The notes under the pieces were generated by a model. It searched no databases. It saw only the letters and a program-made list of their open reading frames with translations, and had not been told where the DNA came from. The translations under genes and the position numbers were made by a program. From Ardenticatenales bacterium (GTDB taxonomy: Bacteria; Chloroflexota; Anaerolineae; Promineifilales; Promineifilaceae), in assembly GCA_020634515.1 (NCBI GenBank), contig JACKBL010000002.1, positions 992,001-1,056,000 on the forward strand: a stretch of 64,000 nt of DNA. Direction: 5' to 3'. This document shows positions 8,140-19,500 of this stretch, in pieces. Within the stretch, counting starts at the first letter, position 1. Every line of letters begins with the position of its first letter.

Positions 8140-8225
8140 CTTACACCTCATTGATGGCTATTTACATGGCTATTTTACCCTTTGCTCAGATGAACTGTCA
8201 ATAGAAAATGGCCGTTGCCTGTCGT

Positions 8226-8660
8226 CTACTCGCCCGGATTGTAGGTGGCGAGGACAGCGCCGGCATTTCCCGAACCATCGCGGCACAAACGCGAACCCTG
8301 CATCGATAACGGCGCGATAAACCGGACCAGAGTCAGGGCGTTGCAGGAAACGCCGGGATTGTACTGCAACACAAACCGCTGCTGCGTTGGCTGGAAGCCC
8401 CACGCATCCTTGCCGCCCACTTCGTCCACATTTCGACGGTTTGCCAGTAGCCAGTACGTCCCTGCCCCTTCGCTGCCGTCGTTCATAAAGAACTGGTAGT
8501 CGAGCGCGCCGGTAATCGCCGCCCATTTTGCCTCGTATGCGCCCATGTCGCAGCCCGTTCCCCGCGGACGCAAGACGCCGCGCCGGCAACGGCGTCGCCC
8601 ACGTTGATGGCCGGATTGGGGGGCAGCAGCGCCATAGTGAGCGTGGGACCGCCATAGTCT
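8226..8660 (-). pseudogene. Decayed relic of a beta-helix/DUF11 surface-protein gene
   Basis: Reading on the minus strand, one frame carries GGPTLTMALLPPNPAINVGD, matching the NGGPTRTHALLPYSPAINAG motif of the large genes nearby. After a frameshift near 8560 another frame carries GCDMGAYEA and then jumps directly to the shared C-terminal domain (LANRRNVDEVGG, VLQYNPGVSCNAL, SRLCRDGSG). The DUF11 and LamG parts, several hundred residues in intact paralogues, are deleted, as is everything upstream of the anchor-Q motif. It is the outermost, non-functional member of the array at 10-24 kb. Confidence 0.8.
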
Positions 8661-8685
8661 GGCGAAATCCACATATGGTGATCGA

Positions 8686-8741
8686 AGTCGAGGCTTTAGC
8701 CGGGTCAACCCCCCATATGTAGACCGGCTGAAGCCTCGACT
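8686..8741. repeat. Imperfect inverted repeat at relic breakpoint
   Basis: GTCGAGGCTTTAGCCGG (8687-8703) and CCGGCTGAAGCCTCGAC (8724-8740) pair with one mismatch. It sits at the broken 5' side of the pseudogene and may mark the deletion. Between 8742 and 8968 I see nothing else. Confidence 0.65.
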
Positions 8742-8968
8742 CCAAAAACGCCAGTGTCCAGTAAGAAACCTTTTGTACATGGACCAACCTCCTTGATAAG
8801 AGGGGATACCGACCAGACTCCAACCTGTTGGCGCAAGTTCCTCTTTGGACACAAACTGACTTGGATAACTGAAAAGTTTAGCCTAAGGGGACAGCGTTAC
8901 TCTACCATTGAACCACGGCTAATACTGGCGCTGATTTACGATTGTGAAAAGTATGGGTCTTCGTGGTT

Positions 8969-9787
8969 TCACAAATAATCTACCAAAGGTGTTTGCGGCG
9001 AAGGTAAACTTAGTTGTTCTATCATCATGGGCACAAATAGGACTTCATCTTCAGGCGGCAAAATGACGTGCATCAGCAAACTGTCCAGCGTTAAGTTGAG
9101 ATACCGAACTGTGTCTTTATGTTTGCGCAGGTCACGAATAAACCATTTCACCCGATCCTGTTGTTCTTCATTAGCCAGGGTGAGTATTTCATCCTGTCCC
9201 AGCCCGGATAGGGAGGCGAAACAAGTTTGCAGCCACAATCTGTGCTGCAAATCGGATGGGAATATGTCAAGCGGCGATTTAACGCTTGCCGGTAACGATA
9301 GGTGTTGTCCATGTTTGCTAATTACGCTGACCAACATTGGCCAGCCTTCTTCATCATAGATGCCGTACATGATTTCAGAGGTGTGAAAGGGATGTTTAAC
9401 CATCAATGAGGCCAGTTTGCCGGCAATGGCATACCAGGGTTCTTTGGGACGTGGGATTTCGTCAATATAAAGGATGCGTTCATCTGGCTCATCGCCAAAA
9501 TGGAGCAAACCGGCCAACGCTTCCTGCTGTTTTTTTGTCAGGGGCAGGTTCTGTTCCTGACTGACAACCGCTTCCCATTGTAAAAAGTAGCCTGATTCGA
9601 GTTCGTAAATGAAATCTTCCAAAATCCATTCCAGGGCTGCCGGGTCATCCAGCCTTCTGTAAGTGAATAAATCATTGGTGGGAACATCTGATTCAATGGG
9701 CCAAATAGTTAAGAGTGGCCGTTCTGGTCGTCGTTTTGCTTCCCGTTTTTTCTTACCTTTTGGTCGTTTTGACTTTTGCTTGCTCAT
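8969..9787 (-). CDS. Uncharacterised cytoplasmic protein
   Basis: 272 residues from the preferred ATG at 9787 (MSKQKSKRPKGKKKREAKRR). The frame stays open to 9892, but those 35 codons translate a palindromic repeat (KKPGFS.., KNPVFGLF) and are not credible protein. After the Lys/Arg-rich N-terminus the protein is acidic and mostly helical with no signal peptide, membrane segment or catalytic motif I recognise. There are regions resembling plant-type or bacterial uncharacterised repeat-free proteins but no family I can name. It stands alone between a pseudogene and the beta-helix array. Confidence 0.7.
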   Translation of the reverse strand: MSKQKSKRPKGKKKREAKRRPERPLLTIWPIESDVPTNDLFTYRRLDDPAALEWILEDFIYELESGYFLQWEAVVSQEQNLPLTKKQQEALAGLLHFGDEPDERILYIDEIPRPKEPWYAIAGKLASLMVKHPFHTSEIMYGIYDEEGWPMLVSVISKHGQHLSLPASVKSPLDIFPSDLQHRLWLQTCFASLSGLGQDEILTLANEEQQDRVKWFIRDLRKHKDTVRYLNLTLDSLLMHVILPPEDEVLFVPMMIEQLSLPSPQTPLVDYL

Positions 9788-9811
9788 TCTTGACTCTTCT
9801 GAAAAAAGGCC

Positions 9812-9883
9812 AAAAACCGGGTTTTTGCACATGAACCACTCTGGCAATTTCCGCCGGACAGTCGAAAAACCCGGTTTTTTCAG
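9812..9883. repeat. CCGGGTTTTT palindromic repeat (family C)
   Basis: AAAAACCGGGTTTTT (about 9812-9826) and GAAAAACCCGGTTTTTT (about 9864-9880) flank a 40-bp spacer. The same motif occurs as tight hairpins at 13518-13550 and 16848-16881, where it is translated in frame in the giant ORF. Confidence 0.75.
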
Positions 9884-9957
9884 TGAACTCATTCTTTTTC
9901 TTCCAATTATAACTTCGAGATGTTAGCCCGGCGCGGGGTCGTAACGATGAAAACAAC

Positions 9958-9994
9958 CGGGATAGTGACAAATCTCACCTTTGTCACTATCCCG
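9958..9994 (-). terminator. 15-bp perfect hairpin after beta-helix gene
   Basis: CGGGATAGTGACAAA (9958-9972), 7-nt loop, exact complement (9980-9994), placed just downstream of the stop at 10008. On the minus strand GGTTGTTTTC follows, so it could terminate transcription. The exact 15-bp arm length matches the other dispersed hairpins. Confidence 0.6.
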
Positions 9995-10007
9995 ATTGCT
10001 TCTCCCA

Positions 10008-13000
10008 CTACTGGAAAGCGGTGATGAAGTCGCCGTGCCAGAGGCCAAAAATGCCGGAGCCGTCCTGGCAGGTGCGCACGCCCTGTAAGTAGGGGCCGGG
10101 GAGGATGAAGGTTCCGGTGGAGAAGGCGTCGCACTTGTAGCCGGGGGCGTATTGTAGGATCATGCGGCCGGGATCGGGTTGTGTCTCCCAGGTTCCCGTT
10201 TCCGCGTCGTTGTCCACGAATGTGCCATCGAGGAGCAGCCAGACGCGATTGGTGCCGCCGCTGCCGTCTATCATGTGGTAGGTGAGGTCCATGATCAGGT
10301 CAATATCCGCTTCGTCGGCCACCAGCGTGCGCACGGTGGTGGCGTTGTCCGTCAGGTCGCGGTCGTAGGTGCGTTGCGTGGCGCCGGTGGTGTAGGTGAA
10401 GAGACCCAACTGGCCGGGGATGATGTGCAGGTTGCTGGCGACGATCTGGCCGGGGGCGAGGGCGTTGAGGTGGCAGACGACGCTGCCGCTCTGGTCGTCG
10501 TCGCGGCAGTCGCTGACGTAGACGCCATCGGCCAGTGCCTCGATCTCGTTGCCGGAGAGGGCGCGGCGGAAGAGCATGATTTCGTCCATGCCGCCTACGA
10601 AGGTGTTGCCGGACCAGGGCGCGCGCCCGACGGTGAAGGCGAAGGGGGTGCTGGCGATGGGATAGTTGCCTACGGGCACGCGCGCCACCTCGTTCCCGTT
10701 GATGTAACCCACCAGGTCCCCGCCCGTCTTCCAGGTGAGGGCGACGTGTAGCCAGGTGTTTGCCGGCAAATTACCCGCCTGAAAACTGTATAATGTGCCC
10801 ACCGAGTCCCACACCTGCCCGTACAACTTGTTCTGGTAATGCCCTAGCACATAGCCATAGCCTTGCTGTCCCTTGCCCAGGAATTTGCGGTCCGCGCTGG
10901 CGGAAGAGGTTTTGACCCAAAGCGACAGCGTTAGCTCCGCGCCCGGATTCAGCCCTTCGCCGGTAGGACCGACCATGTAATCGTCGCCATAAAAGTTGAG
11001 TGCTGTGCCATATCGTCCTTCGTTGCCGGCATAAGGGCAGGATGCTTGCGTGACGCAGGTGAGGTCGTCGCCATAGCTGGAGCTATCGCGGAACGTCATC
11101 GCGCCCGACGGATCGTCCAGGTGCAAATTGAGGCGCGCTTCCGCGTTCAGCGCGGGGGCGAAGCTGAACGTGGGCGGCAGCAGCGTGGTCATGGTGATGA
11201 ACCGGCTGTTGTTCGGTCCCTCGTTGGAGAGCAGCACCGTGTAGGTGAAGGGGCTGCCTTGCACCGCCAGCCCAGGGTTGGCCCGTTCATGCACCACGAG
11301 GTCGGCGGCGGGCCTGACGCGGGCGGCGTTGGTGAGGGCGTTATCAGGCGGCGTGTAATCGATTTCGTAGCTGTCCACGGCGGCGGTGTTCAGCATTTGC
11401 CCCGTTTGACCGGGGAGAACGGCCACATCAAGCTGCGCCGAACTGCCGGGGAGGAGCGCGCCCCAGAAGCAGGCGACGCCTGTGCCCACGTAGCTGCACG
11501 CGCCCTGGCTGGTGGTGTAGGTGATCAGCGTGCTGACGGCGGGGATGGTGTTGGTGACGTAGACGTTGGTGGCGATTTCGGTGCTGGTGTTGACGACGGA
11601 GACGGTGAAGGTGAGGATGTCGCCCAGGTAGGGCGTGGCGGGGGCATCGGTGACGTTGAGGCTGAGGTCGGTGCAGGGGCAGATGGCGTTGTCCAGGCTG
11701 CCGGCATTATCCCACAGATACGCTTCCGGATTGGCGGCAAAGACAACGACCTCGTTGTGGACCTGGGCCGGGTGTGCGGGCGGCTGCACGTCGATTAGCA
11801 CGTGGGCGGCGCTGTTGGCGGGCAGGGTGGGCAGGGTGCAGGTGATGATGATGCCGGCATTTCCGCACACCCCCCCATCCACCGTCGCCGAGAGCAGCGT
11901 CAGCGGCGCGGCCAGCGTATCCGTGATGATCACGTCCGTGGCTGCCTGGGGACCATCGTTGTGCAGGAGGATGTCATATGTGAAGGGCGTATTGGCGGGC
12001 AAGAATGGTTCCAACGGCGCATATTCTACCCACAAATCCACCGCGCTCTCCGTCTCCGTCGCGCCCATGTCGCAGCCGTAGCTTTGCGGGCGGGAGACAC
12101 CGCGCTGGTCGGCGGCGGCGCAGGTGGCGCTGTTGCCGGCATTCACCGCCGGACTATAAGGCCGCAGCGCGTGCGTGCGCGTGGGGCCGCCGTTGTCCGC
12201 CAGTGTATCCGAGAGAACGGTGGTGAAAACGACGTTGACCGGAACCATGATGTCCGTTTCTCCCGGCGCGGGGCAGCCGGTGTTCTGGCCGGTGAGATTG
12301 TAGCCGTTGTTGGTGAAAGAACCATAGCAGTCGGCGCCGACGGAGGCGGAATTGCCGGCAACAATGCTATTCCGCATCGTCAGCGCCCCATTTTCGTTGA
12401 AGATGCCGCCGCCGCCGCTCACGCCCTCGTTGTGCGTGAACGTGACGTTGTTCAGGTTGGCCGCGCCCGCGTGCAAGTAGAGTCCCGCGCCGTAGTCACC
12501 GCTGGCACCGACGTTGCCCTTATTGCCGGAGAAGGTGCTGTTGGCGACGATGATGCTGCCGGCAGTTTGCGAGACACCGCCGCCGTATATCAGACCGATG
12601 TTGTGGGCGACGGTGCTGCTGGCGATGCGCAGGTTGCCTACGTTGTAGACGCCGCCGCCCTCGTATTCCGCCTGGTTGCCGTCAATGCTGCCGCGCAAAA
12701 TGGAGACGATGCCGGAATCGTTGTAGATGCCGCCGCCGACGCCGGACTCGGCGATGTTGCCGGCAATTTCGCTGGCAAACAAGGTCACGGTTCCATTGTC
12801 GTTGTAGATGCCGCCGCCGTGCCCGCCGTATTCGTCCGGCGGGTCGTCGGTCGTTTTCACGGCTACGTTGCCGCTGATGTGGCTGTTGTGCAGCATGAGC
12901 CTGCCGCCCTGGTTGTAGATGCCGCCGCCGCGGGTGTTGGTGGGGCTGTTGTGGCTGGCGTAGTTTTGGGTGAGGGTGACGGCTTCCAGGGTGAGAATGC

Positions 13001-13418
13001 CGGCATTAAGAATTCCCCCCCCATACCCCGCCAACCCATCCCGAATCGTCAGGCCGCGCAAGCCGACGACCACGCCGCTGCTCACGCCCAGCACGCGCCG
13101 GCTGTTGCCGCCGCTCAGGGTGACGCCCGGCGCGCCGGCAGCGTCAATCGTCACGGACACATTCACCACCAGCGGCGCGGAGGTGAGCAGAATGGTCGTG
13201 GGCGCAGGGAAATCGAACGTGATCAACCCCTGTGGGCAGATGTCCAACAGCGCCTGCCGCAGCGTCCCCGCACCACTGTCCGCCGCGCCGGTGACGACAA
13301 TGGTCGGGCTGCAATCCCCGGCGGCGGCGGACCGCTGCCGGGGCGGCATGGCCAGGCCCACGAAGCCAATCAGCAGAGCCGCTATCACCAAATGCGTTTT
13401 CCATCGTTTAACGGACAT
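10008..13418 (-). CDS. Giant secreted beta-helix / DUF11 / LamG surface protein (unit C)
   Basis: 1136 residues from ATG 13418 (AAAGGA 8 bases upstream). Signal peptide at about residues 5-33 (HLVIAALLIGFVGLAM). Next come a CSLREA-like entry (VVTGAADSGAGTLRQAL), then about 300 residues of right-handed beta-helix repeats rich in GGGIYN and NST..GN, then the anchor-Q type segment (LADNGGPTRTHAL, AVNAGN, CDMGATE) to about residue 450. Two DUF11 domains follow (about 460-700). A third DUF11 is interrupted by a LamG/concanavalin-like jellyroll of about 200 residues (DRKFLGKG, WLHVALTWKTGG, VGYINGNEV, FRRALSGNEIEAL). A ~95-residue C-terminal domain with two Cys (YAPGYKCDAF, GVRTCQDGSG, LWHGDF) ends it. 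Likely cell-surface or matrix adhesin; function inferred. Confidence 0.85.
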   Translation of the reverse strand: MSVKRWKTHLVIAALLIGFVGLAMPPRQRSAAAGDCSPTIVVTGAADSGAGTLRQALLDICPQGLITFDFPAPTTILLTSAPLVVNVSVTIDAAGAPGVTLSGGNSRRVLGVSSGVVVGLRGLTIRDGLAGYGGGILNAGILTLEAVTLTQNYASHNSPTNTRGGGIYNQGGRLMLHNSHISGNVAVKTTDDPPDEYGGHGGGIYNDNGTVTLFASEIAGNIAESGVGGGIYNDSGIVSILRGSIDGNQAEYEGGGVYNVGNLRIASSTVAHNIGLIYGGGVSQTAGSIIVANSTFSGNKGNVGASGDYGAGLYLHAGAANLNNVTFTHNEGVSGGGGIFNENGALTMRNSIVAGNSASVGADCYGSFTNNGYNLTGQNTGCPAPGETDIMVPVNVVFTTVLSDTLADNGGPTRTHALRPYSPAVNAGNSATCAAADQRGVSRPQSYGCDMGATETESAVDLWVEYAPLEPFLPANTPFTYDILLHNDGPQAATDVIITDTLAAPLTLLSATVDGGVCGNAGIIITCTLPTLPANSAAHVLIDVQPPAHPAQVHNEVVVFAANPEAYLWDNAGSLDNAICPCTDLSLNVTDAPATPYLGDILTFTVSVVNTSTEIATNVYVTNTIPAVSTLITYTTSQGACSYVGTGVACFWGALLPGSSAQLDVAVLPGQTGQMLNTAAVDSYEIDYTPPDNALTNAARVRPAADLVVHERANPGLAVQGSPFTYTVLLSNEGPNNSRFITMTTLLPPTFSFAPALNAEARLNLHLDDPSGAMTFRDSSSYGDDLTCVTQASCPYAGNEGRYGTALNFYGDDYMVGPTGEGLNPGAELTLSLWVKTSSASADRKFLGKGQQGYGYVLGHYQNKLYGQVWDSVGTLYSFQAGNLPANTWLHVALTWKTGGDLVGYINGNEVARVPVGNYPIASTPFAFTVGRAPWSGNTFVGGMDEIMLFRRALSGNEIEALADGVYVSDCRDDDQSGSVVCHLNALAPGQIVASNLHIIPGQLGLFTYTTGATQRTYDRDLTDNATTVRTLVADEADIDLIMDLTYHMIDGSGGTNRVWLLLDGTFVDNDAETGTWETQPDPGRMILQYAPGYKCDAFSTGTFILPGPYLQGVRTCQDGSGIFGLWHGDFITAFQ

Positions 13419-13450
13419 GCTCAATCCTTTAGGGAGGAAACTTCATGAAC

Positions 13451-13507
13451 ATCTTCCCGGAAGCTATTATCCAGGACCATCATCTGTGACGAAGCTTCCG
13501 GGAAGAT
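13451..13507. repeat. CTTCCCGGAAGCT repeat (family B), 15-bp arms
   Basis: ATCTTCCCGGAAGCT (13451-13465) and its exact complement (13493-13507). It lies between two beta-helix genes and touches the stop codon of the 2257-residue ORF. Other copies: 25331-25464, 50327-50455, 59262-59345, half copy 5023-5060. Confidence 0.85.
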
Positions 13508-16500
13508 CATTCGGAGGAGAAACCGGGTTTTTCCAAAAAACCCGGTTTCTGGGCTTGCGCAAAATCGCCACGCCACAAGCCAACCAGCCCTGATCCATCC
13601 TGGCAGACACGCAGCCCTCGCGCTTTCGGTGGTAGCCCGCTGATCTCGCCCGTCATCAAGGCCCCGCACTGATACGGATCGTCGTAATCCAGTTGCAGCC
13701 GCGGCGGCTCCGTGAGCAGCGCCCACACGCCGGTGCTGATCTCATTGTCGATAAATGTGCCATCCTGTAGCATCCAGACGCGGTTTACACCGCCGGAGAG
13801 GTCTTGCATGATGTAGGTGACATCCACGATGGCCCGGATGTCGCTCTGCCGCAGCACGAAGGTGCGCAGCGCGGCCACGTTGTTCGCCAGGTCGGGGTCG
13901 TCAATCTCCTGGCTGACGACGGCGTCGTACGCAAACAGGCCAAGCTGCAAGGGCACGGCCACGGTGTTCACGATGACGGATTGATCGGCGTCGAGTGCCG
14001 GCATCGTACACGTAAGGGTCTGACCGGCCACGCCGCAATCTGCCACGTAGCCCCCCGCCGCCAGCGACAAAATTTCCTTCTGCGAGAGGACGCGGTTGAA
14101 AACGTACGCTTCATCCAGCCTGCCGTTGAAGAGGAACTGCGAAGCCCACGGCGCCCGCCCCAGGATAAAGGGGTTGTCGTTGCTGGCGATGGGATAGGCT
14201 CCCGTGGGAATGCGGTTGACTTCGATGCCGTTGATGTAGCCAATCAGATAGCCATTTGTCTGCCACGTCATGGCCACGTGGGTCCAATTGTTGGCGGGAA
14301 TGAAACCAGACTGGAAGGTATACCTTGTGCCCACGGCGTCCCAGACTTCCGGATACAGCTTGTTCTGAATGTGGCCGAGGGCGTAGCCTGTGTTGGAAAC
14401 GGCCTTGCCGCCAAATTTCCGGTCGCTGCCGGGGCTGGGGGCGTAAATCCACAAGGCAAACGTCAACGCCTCCCCCGGGTTGAGGGCGTCCCCGGAGGGA
14501 GCCTGCAAGTAATCGTTGCTGCCATCAAATTTTACGGCGGCGCCAAACTGGCCGCCTACGTCCGCGCTGGGGCAGGTGGCGCCGCTGCACGTCAGGTCCG
14601 TGCCGTAGCTGGAGCTATCCGCGAACGTGGTAGACCCGGCAGGTTCGTCCAGGTGATAGTGCAGCCGCGCTTCGTCCGAAAGCGGAGGCACGTAAACCAT
14701 GCCCGGCGGCAGCGGCAGCGTCATGGTGATTGGCTCTGCCCGTTGCGGTCCGGCGTTGTCGATCACCAGGGTGGCGGTGAAGGGCTGACCGCGCACGGCC
14801 ACGCCGGGATTGGCGACGTTGGTCACGCGCAGGTCGGCCAGCGGGCGCAGGATCGTCTGCAAATCGGTGCTGTTGTCCTCCGGGTGGAAGTCGAAGGCGA
14901 AGCTGGCGACGACGGCGCTGTTGGTGAGGTCAATCGCCCCCGGATTGGGGGCGACGACGACTTGCATTTGCGCCGACTGCCCGCCGGCGAGGCTGCCCCA
15001 TTGGCAGGCCACGTCGTGCCCCAGAAACGCGCACGTCCCCTGGCTGGTGGTGTAGGTGAGGACGGTGGTGTTGGCGGGGAACGTATCTGTGACGTAGACG
15101 CCGGTGGTCACTTCCGTGTCGCTGTTGACCACGGTGACGGTGAAGGTGATGATGTTGCCGTAGTAGGCGGGGTCGGGGAAGCTGGTCTGGCTGATGACGA
15201 GGTCGGTGCAGTAGCAGACGGTGTTATCGACGCCGTCGCTGTTGTCCGGCAGATACGCTTCCTGGTCGTCGGCCAGGATGACGGCGCTGTTGCTGATTTG
15301 CGCCGGGCGGTCGGGCGGCATGACCATGATGTTTACCGTGGTGGTGGTGTCGGCGGGGATGAGTGGCAGGGTGCAGGTGACGACGTTGGCGGCGTGGCTG
15401 CAACTCCCCAGTTCGGCGTTGGCGGAGAGGAAGGTGACGTTTGCCGGCAACGTATCGGTGAAAACGGCGTTGTGCGCATCCATGGGGCCGCCGTTGCTGA
15501 TCACGGCTGTGTAGGTCAGCGGTTCGTCGGCGGGGATGTAGGTGGGCAGCGCGGCGAAGCCGAGGGTGAGTTCAACCGCCGTTTCCGTCTCGAAGGCGCC
15601 GATGTCGCAGGCGAAACTCTGCGGACGGGGCACGCCGCGCTGGTCCGTAGCGTCGCAGGCGGCGGGATCGGCGGCGTTGATGGCCGGGCTGTAGGGCAGC
15701 AGGGCGTGTGTGGGCGTGGGGCCACCGTTGTCTGCCAGGGTTTCGGAGAGGAGTTCGCTGTAGATAATGCCGGCACTGACGGTGATGTCCGTGTCGTTCA
15801 CGGGGCAGCCGGAGCCGATGAGGGTGAGGTTGTGGCCGCTGCTGAGGGCGTTGCCATAGCAGTCGTTGGCGCTGGCGGCATCGTTGCCGGCAATTATCGA
15901 GTTCCCAAACGAGAGCAGACCGGCGACCACGTAATAGCCGCCCCCCGTACTCACTTCCACGTTGCGCGTGATCGTGCTGTTGTTGATCGTCGCCGACCCG
16001 GTGCGCATGTACAGGCCTGCGCCCTGGTCGCCGCCGGCGTTGTCGTCGCCCATGTTGCCGGAAAGGGTGCTGTCGTGCAGCCAGAGGGAGCCGCTGCTGA
16101 GGAGGATGCCGCCGCCGTTTTTCAGGGCCTGGTTGCCGGCAATCGTGCTGCGCGCGATCACCGCCGCGCCATCGGAATAAATACCGCCTCCTTCACTTTC
16201 CGCCAGATTGTCCTGCACCAGCGTGTCGTTCAGTTGTAGCAGCCCGGAGAGGTTGTACGCGCCCCCGCCGAAGCCGAGTTGGGCGGCGTTGTGGGCGAGG
16301 ACGCTCTGGTTGAGGATGACGACGCCGCCGTTGTTGTAGATGCCGCCGCCGCGTCCTTCGTAATGGTTCGGATAGATGTACAGTTCCAGGGCGGTGTTGT
16401 TGCTGACGGTGCTTTCGTGGAGGGTGAGGTTGCCGCCGGCGTCGTTGAAGATGGCCCCGCCGCGGTTGTTGCCGGAGCCGGCGGCGGCGTTGCCGGCGAG

Positions 16501-19500
16501 GATGACGTGGTTGAGGGTGAGAATGCCGGCATTCACCACCCCCCCGCCAATCGCCGCATACCCATCCCGAATCGTCAGATTGCGCATCGTCACCGCGCGT
16601 CCCGCCTGAATCTTAAACACCCGCTGCTGGTGGTTCCCGCTCACAGTCACGCCGGGCGACGTGGCACCGTCAATCGTCACCGATTGCCCCACCACAAGCT
16701 GGCCAGACGTGAGGACAATGGTCGTCGGCTGGTCAAAGTCAAACGTGATCAGACCACTGGCGCACACGTCCAGCAGCGCCTGGCGTAGCGTGTCGGGACC
16801 GCTGTCGGCGGCGCTGGTGATGACAATCGCCGGGCTGCAACCGTCATAGAAACCCGGTTTTTTTGAAAAAACCGGGTTTCTGTTTCTGGCCGCCGGTGGG
16901 GCGAAGAAGTAGCCGCGCCACAGGCCGGTGCGCCCGGAGCCGTCCTGGCATTCGCGCGCGCCCTGCGCGTAGGGGGGCGTGCCGCCAATCTGCCCCACCA
17001 TGAAGGCGTCGCAGTTGTAGCCGGGGTCATATTGCAGCGTCAGGCGCAGTGGTTCGTCAATGAACGACCACGTGCCCGTGGCCGCTTCATCGTCCATGAA
17101 GGTGTCATCTTTCAGCAGCCACAGTTCGTTGATGTCCCCTTCGCCGTCCTGCATCCGGTATTGCAGCCGCACGGTGAGGGTGATGCTGTCTGTTTGCACG
17201 ACGCGCGTGCGCAGGTAGGTGGTGTTGTTGCTGTAGTCGGGGTCGTAGGTGATCTGGTCTGCGTCGGCGCGGCTGTTGAAGACGCCCAACTGCGTGGGGA
17301 TGGCGGTGATGTTGACGGGGACGACCTGGTTCGGGTTGAGGGCGGCCAGGTCGCAGGTGATGGCCTGGTTGGCTTCGTCGCATTCGGCGGCGTAGTTGCC
17401 GCCGTGGAGGAGACCGATTTCGCCGGCGGAGAGGGCGCGGCGGAAGAGGTGGATTTCGTCAATGCGCCCGTTGAAGTAGTTGCCCCAGGATGCTTTGCCG
17501 ATGTAGATGGGGTTGGAATTGCTGCCGATGGGGTAAATGCCGGCATCTCTGCTCCCCGTCTCATTCCCATTGACATAAACCACGAACTCGCCGCCCGTTT
17601 TCCAGGTGAACGCGACATGGACCCACTGGTTATTGGGAAGCGCGCCGGAATTGAGCGAAAAGTGCGTGCCTGTGGCATCCCAGATGCCGGCAAAAATCTT
17701 GTTAGATAACTGGCCCAAAACATAACCGTTGCCCTGGAATCCTTTGTTCACATATTCACGGTCACTGCTGGTGCTGGTCGAATAAATCCAGGCCGCCACG
17801 GTCAGCTCCGCGCCCGGATTCACTCCCGTGCCCGTCGGCCCCTGCACATAGTCATTTCCATCAAAGGAGAGCGCCGCGCCAAAACGGCCCGCGCCGCCGG
17901 CGGTGGGGCAAGATGAGCCGGCGCAGGTGAACAAAGAGTCGTAGGCGGAATAATCCTTGAAGGTCGTCGCGCCGCGCGGCTCGTCCAGGTGCAGCCGCAG
18001 CCGCGCCTCGTCCGTAAACGGGGGCACGTAGATGAAGCTGGGCGGCAGCACATTGATCATGCGCACCGGTCGCCCCACGTCCGGCCCCGCGTTCTTCAAC
18101 AGCAGCGTGTACGTCAACGGTTCGTTGAGCAGGCCCAGTCCTGGATTGTCCTTTTTGAACAGTTGCAGGTCGGACACTTTGGTGAAGAATACTTCCAGGG
18201 AATGGGTGTTATCTTCCGGGTTGTAGTCGATTTCGCGGCTGGCGATGGTGGCCGTATTTTCGATGCTGCCCACGCCCGGATTGTGCAGCACCACCACCTG
18301 CAACTGCTCCGAGGCACCTGCCGGCATTTCACCCCAACTACAGGCGAAACTGCTGCCCAAAAACTGGCAGTCGCCAATGCTGCTCGTGTACGTGATCAAC
18401 GTGGCATTGCTGGGGAAAGTGTCCGTGATAAAAACGCGGGTGGCGATTTCATCCGTGGTCGTGTTCACCACGGTGACGGTGAAGGTGACGATGTCCCCGT
18501 GGTAGGGGGCCGGCGGATAAACAGTTTGCGTGATCTCCAGGTCGGTGCAGTAGCAGACGGTGGTGTCCACGCCGGCTTCGTTGTCGGGCAGGTACGCTTC
18601 TGGGTTTTCGGCGAAGGCGATGGCCTGGTTGCCGATCGTTGCCGGACCATCGGGCGGCATGACCACGATGTCGATGTGCGCGACGGTGCTGGCGGGGATG
18701 AAGGGCAGGGTGCAGGTGACGACGTTGCCGGCATTCTGGCACGCCCCCAGGCCCGCGTCGGCGGATATGAAGGTGACTTGCGTGGGCAGGGTGTCGGTGA
18801 CGAGGACGTTGGTTGCCGGCAGCGGTCCCGCGTTCGTGATGGCCAAAGCGTAGGTCAGCGGCGCGTCCGCGGGGACGTACGGAGGCAAGGGCGCGAAGCC
18901 CAGCGTCAGGTCAATGGCACTTTCCGCTTCTAACGCGCCCATGTCGCAGACGAAGCTCTGCGGGCGGGGCAGGCCACGTTGGTCCGTGGGTTCGCAGGTG
19001 GCGGGATTGCCGGCATTAATCGCCGGACTATACGGCAGCAGCGCGTGCGTGCGGGTGGGGCCGCCGTTGTCCGCCAGCGTCTCCGACAGCACCGTCGTGA
19101 ACACCACCCCATTGCCCACGCCGATGTCCGTCTCCTCGTCCACGGGGCAGCCCGTGTTCGTCACCACCAGGTTGTGCCCGCCGGTGGTGACGGGACCATA
19201 GCAGTTGATGTTGTTGCCGCCGCTGTTGCCGGCAATAATCGAATTCTCATAGGTAAACGAGCCGCTTTCCAGGTAGACGCCGCCTGCGCGGTCCACGCTC
19301 TGCCCATTCGTGACCGTGCTGTTGTTCATCGTCACCTGCCCCACGCGCACATAGAGGCCGGCCCCCTGATCGCCGCCGGCGGCGGGGTTGCCGGTGTTGC
19401 CGGAAAAGGTGCTGCTGTGGATGTGGAGCGCCCCCGCGCTTTGCAGGATGCCACCCCCTTTCTTCCACCCCTCGTTGTTGCTGAACACCGTGTCGCGGAC

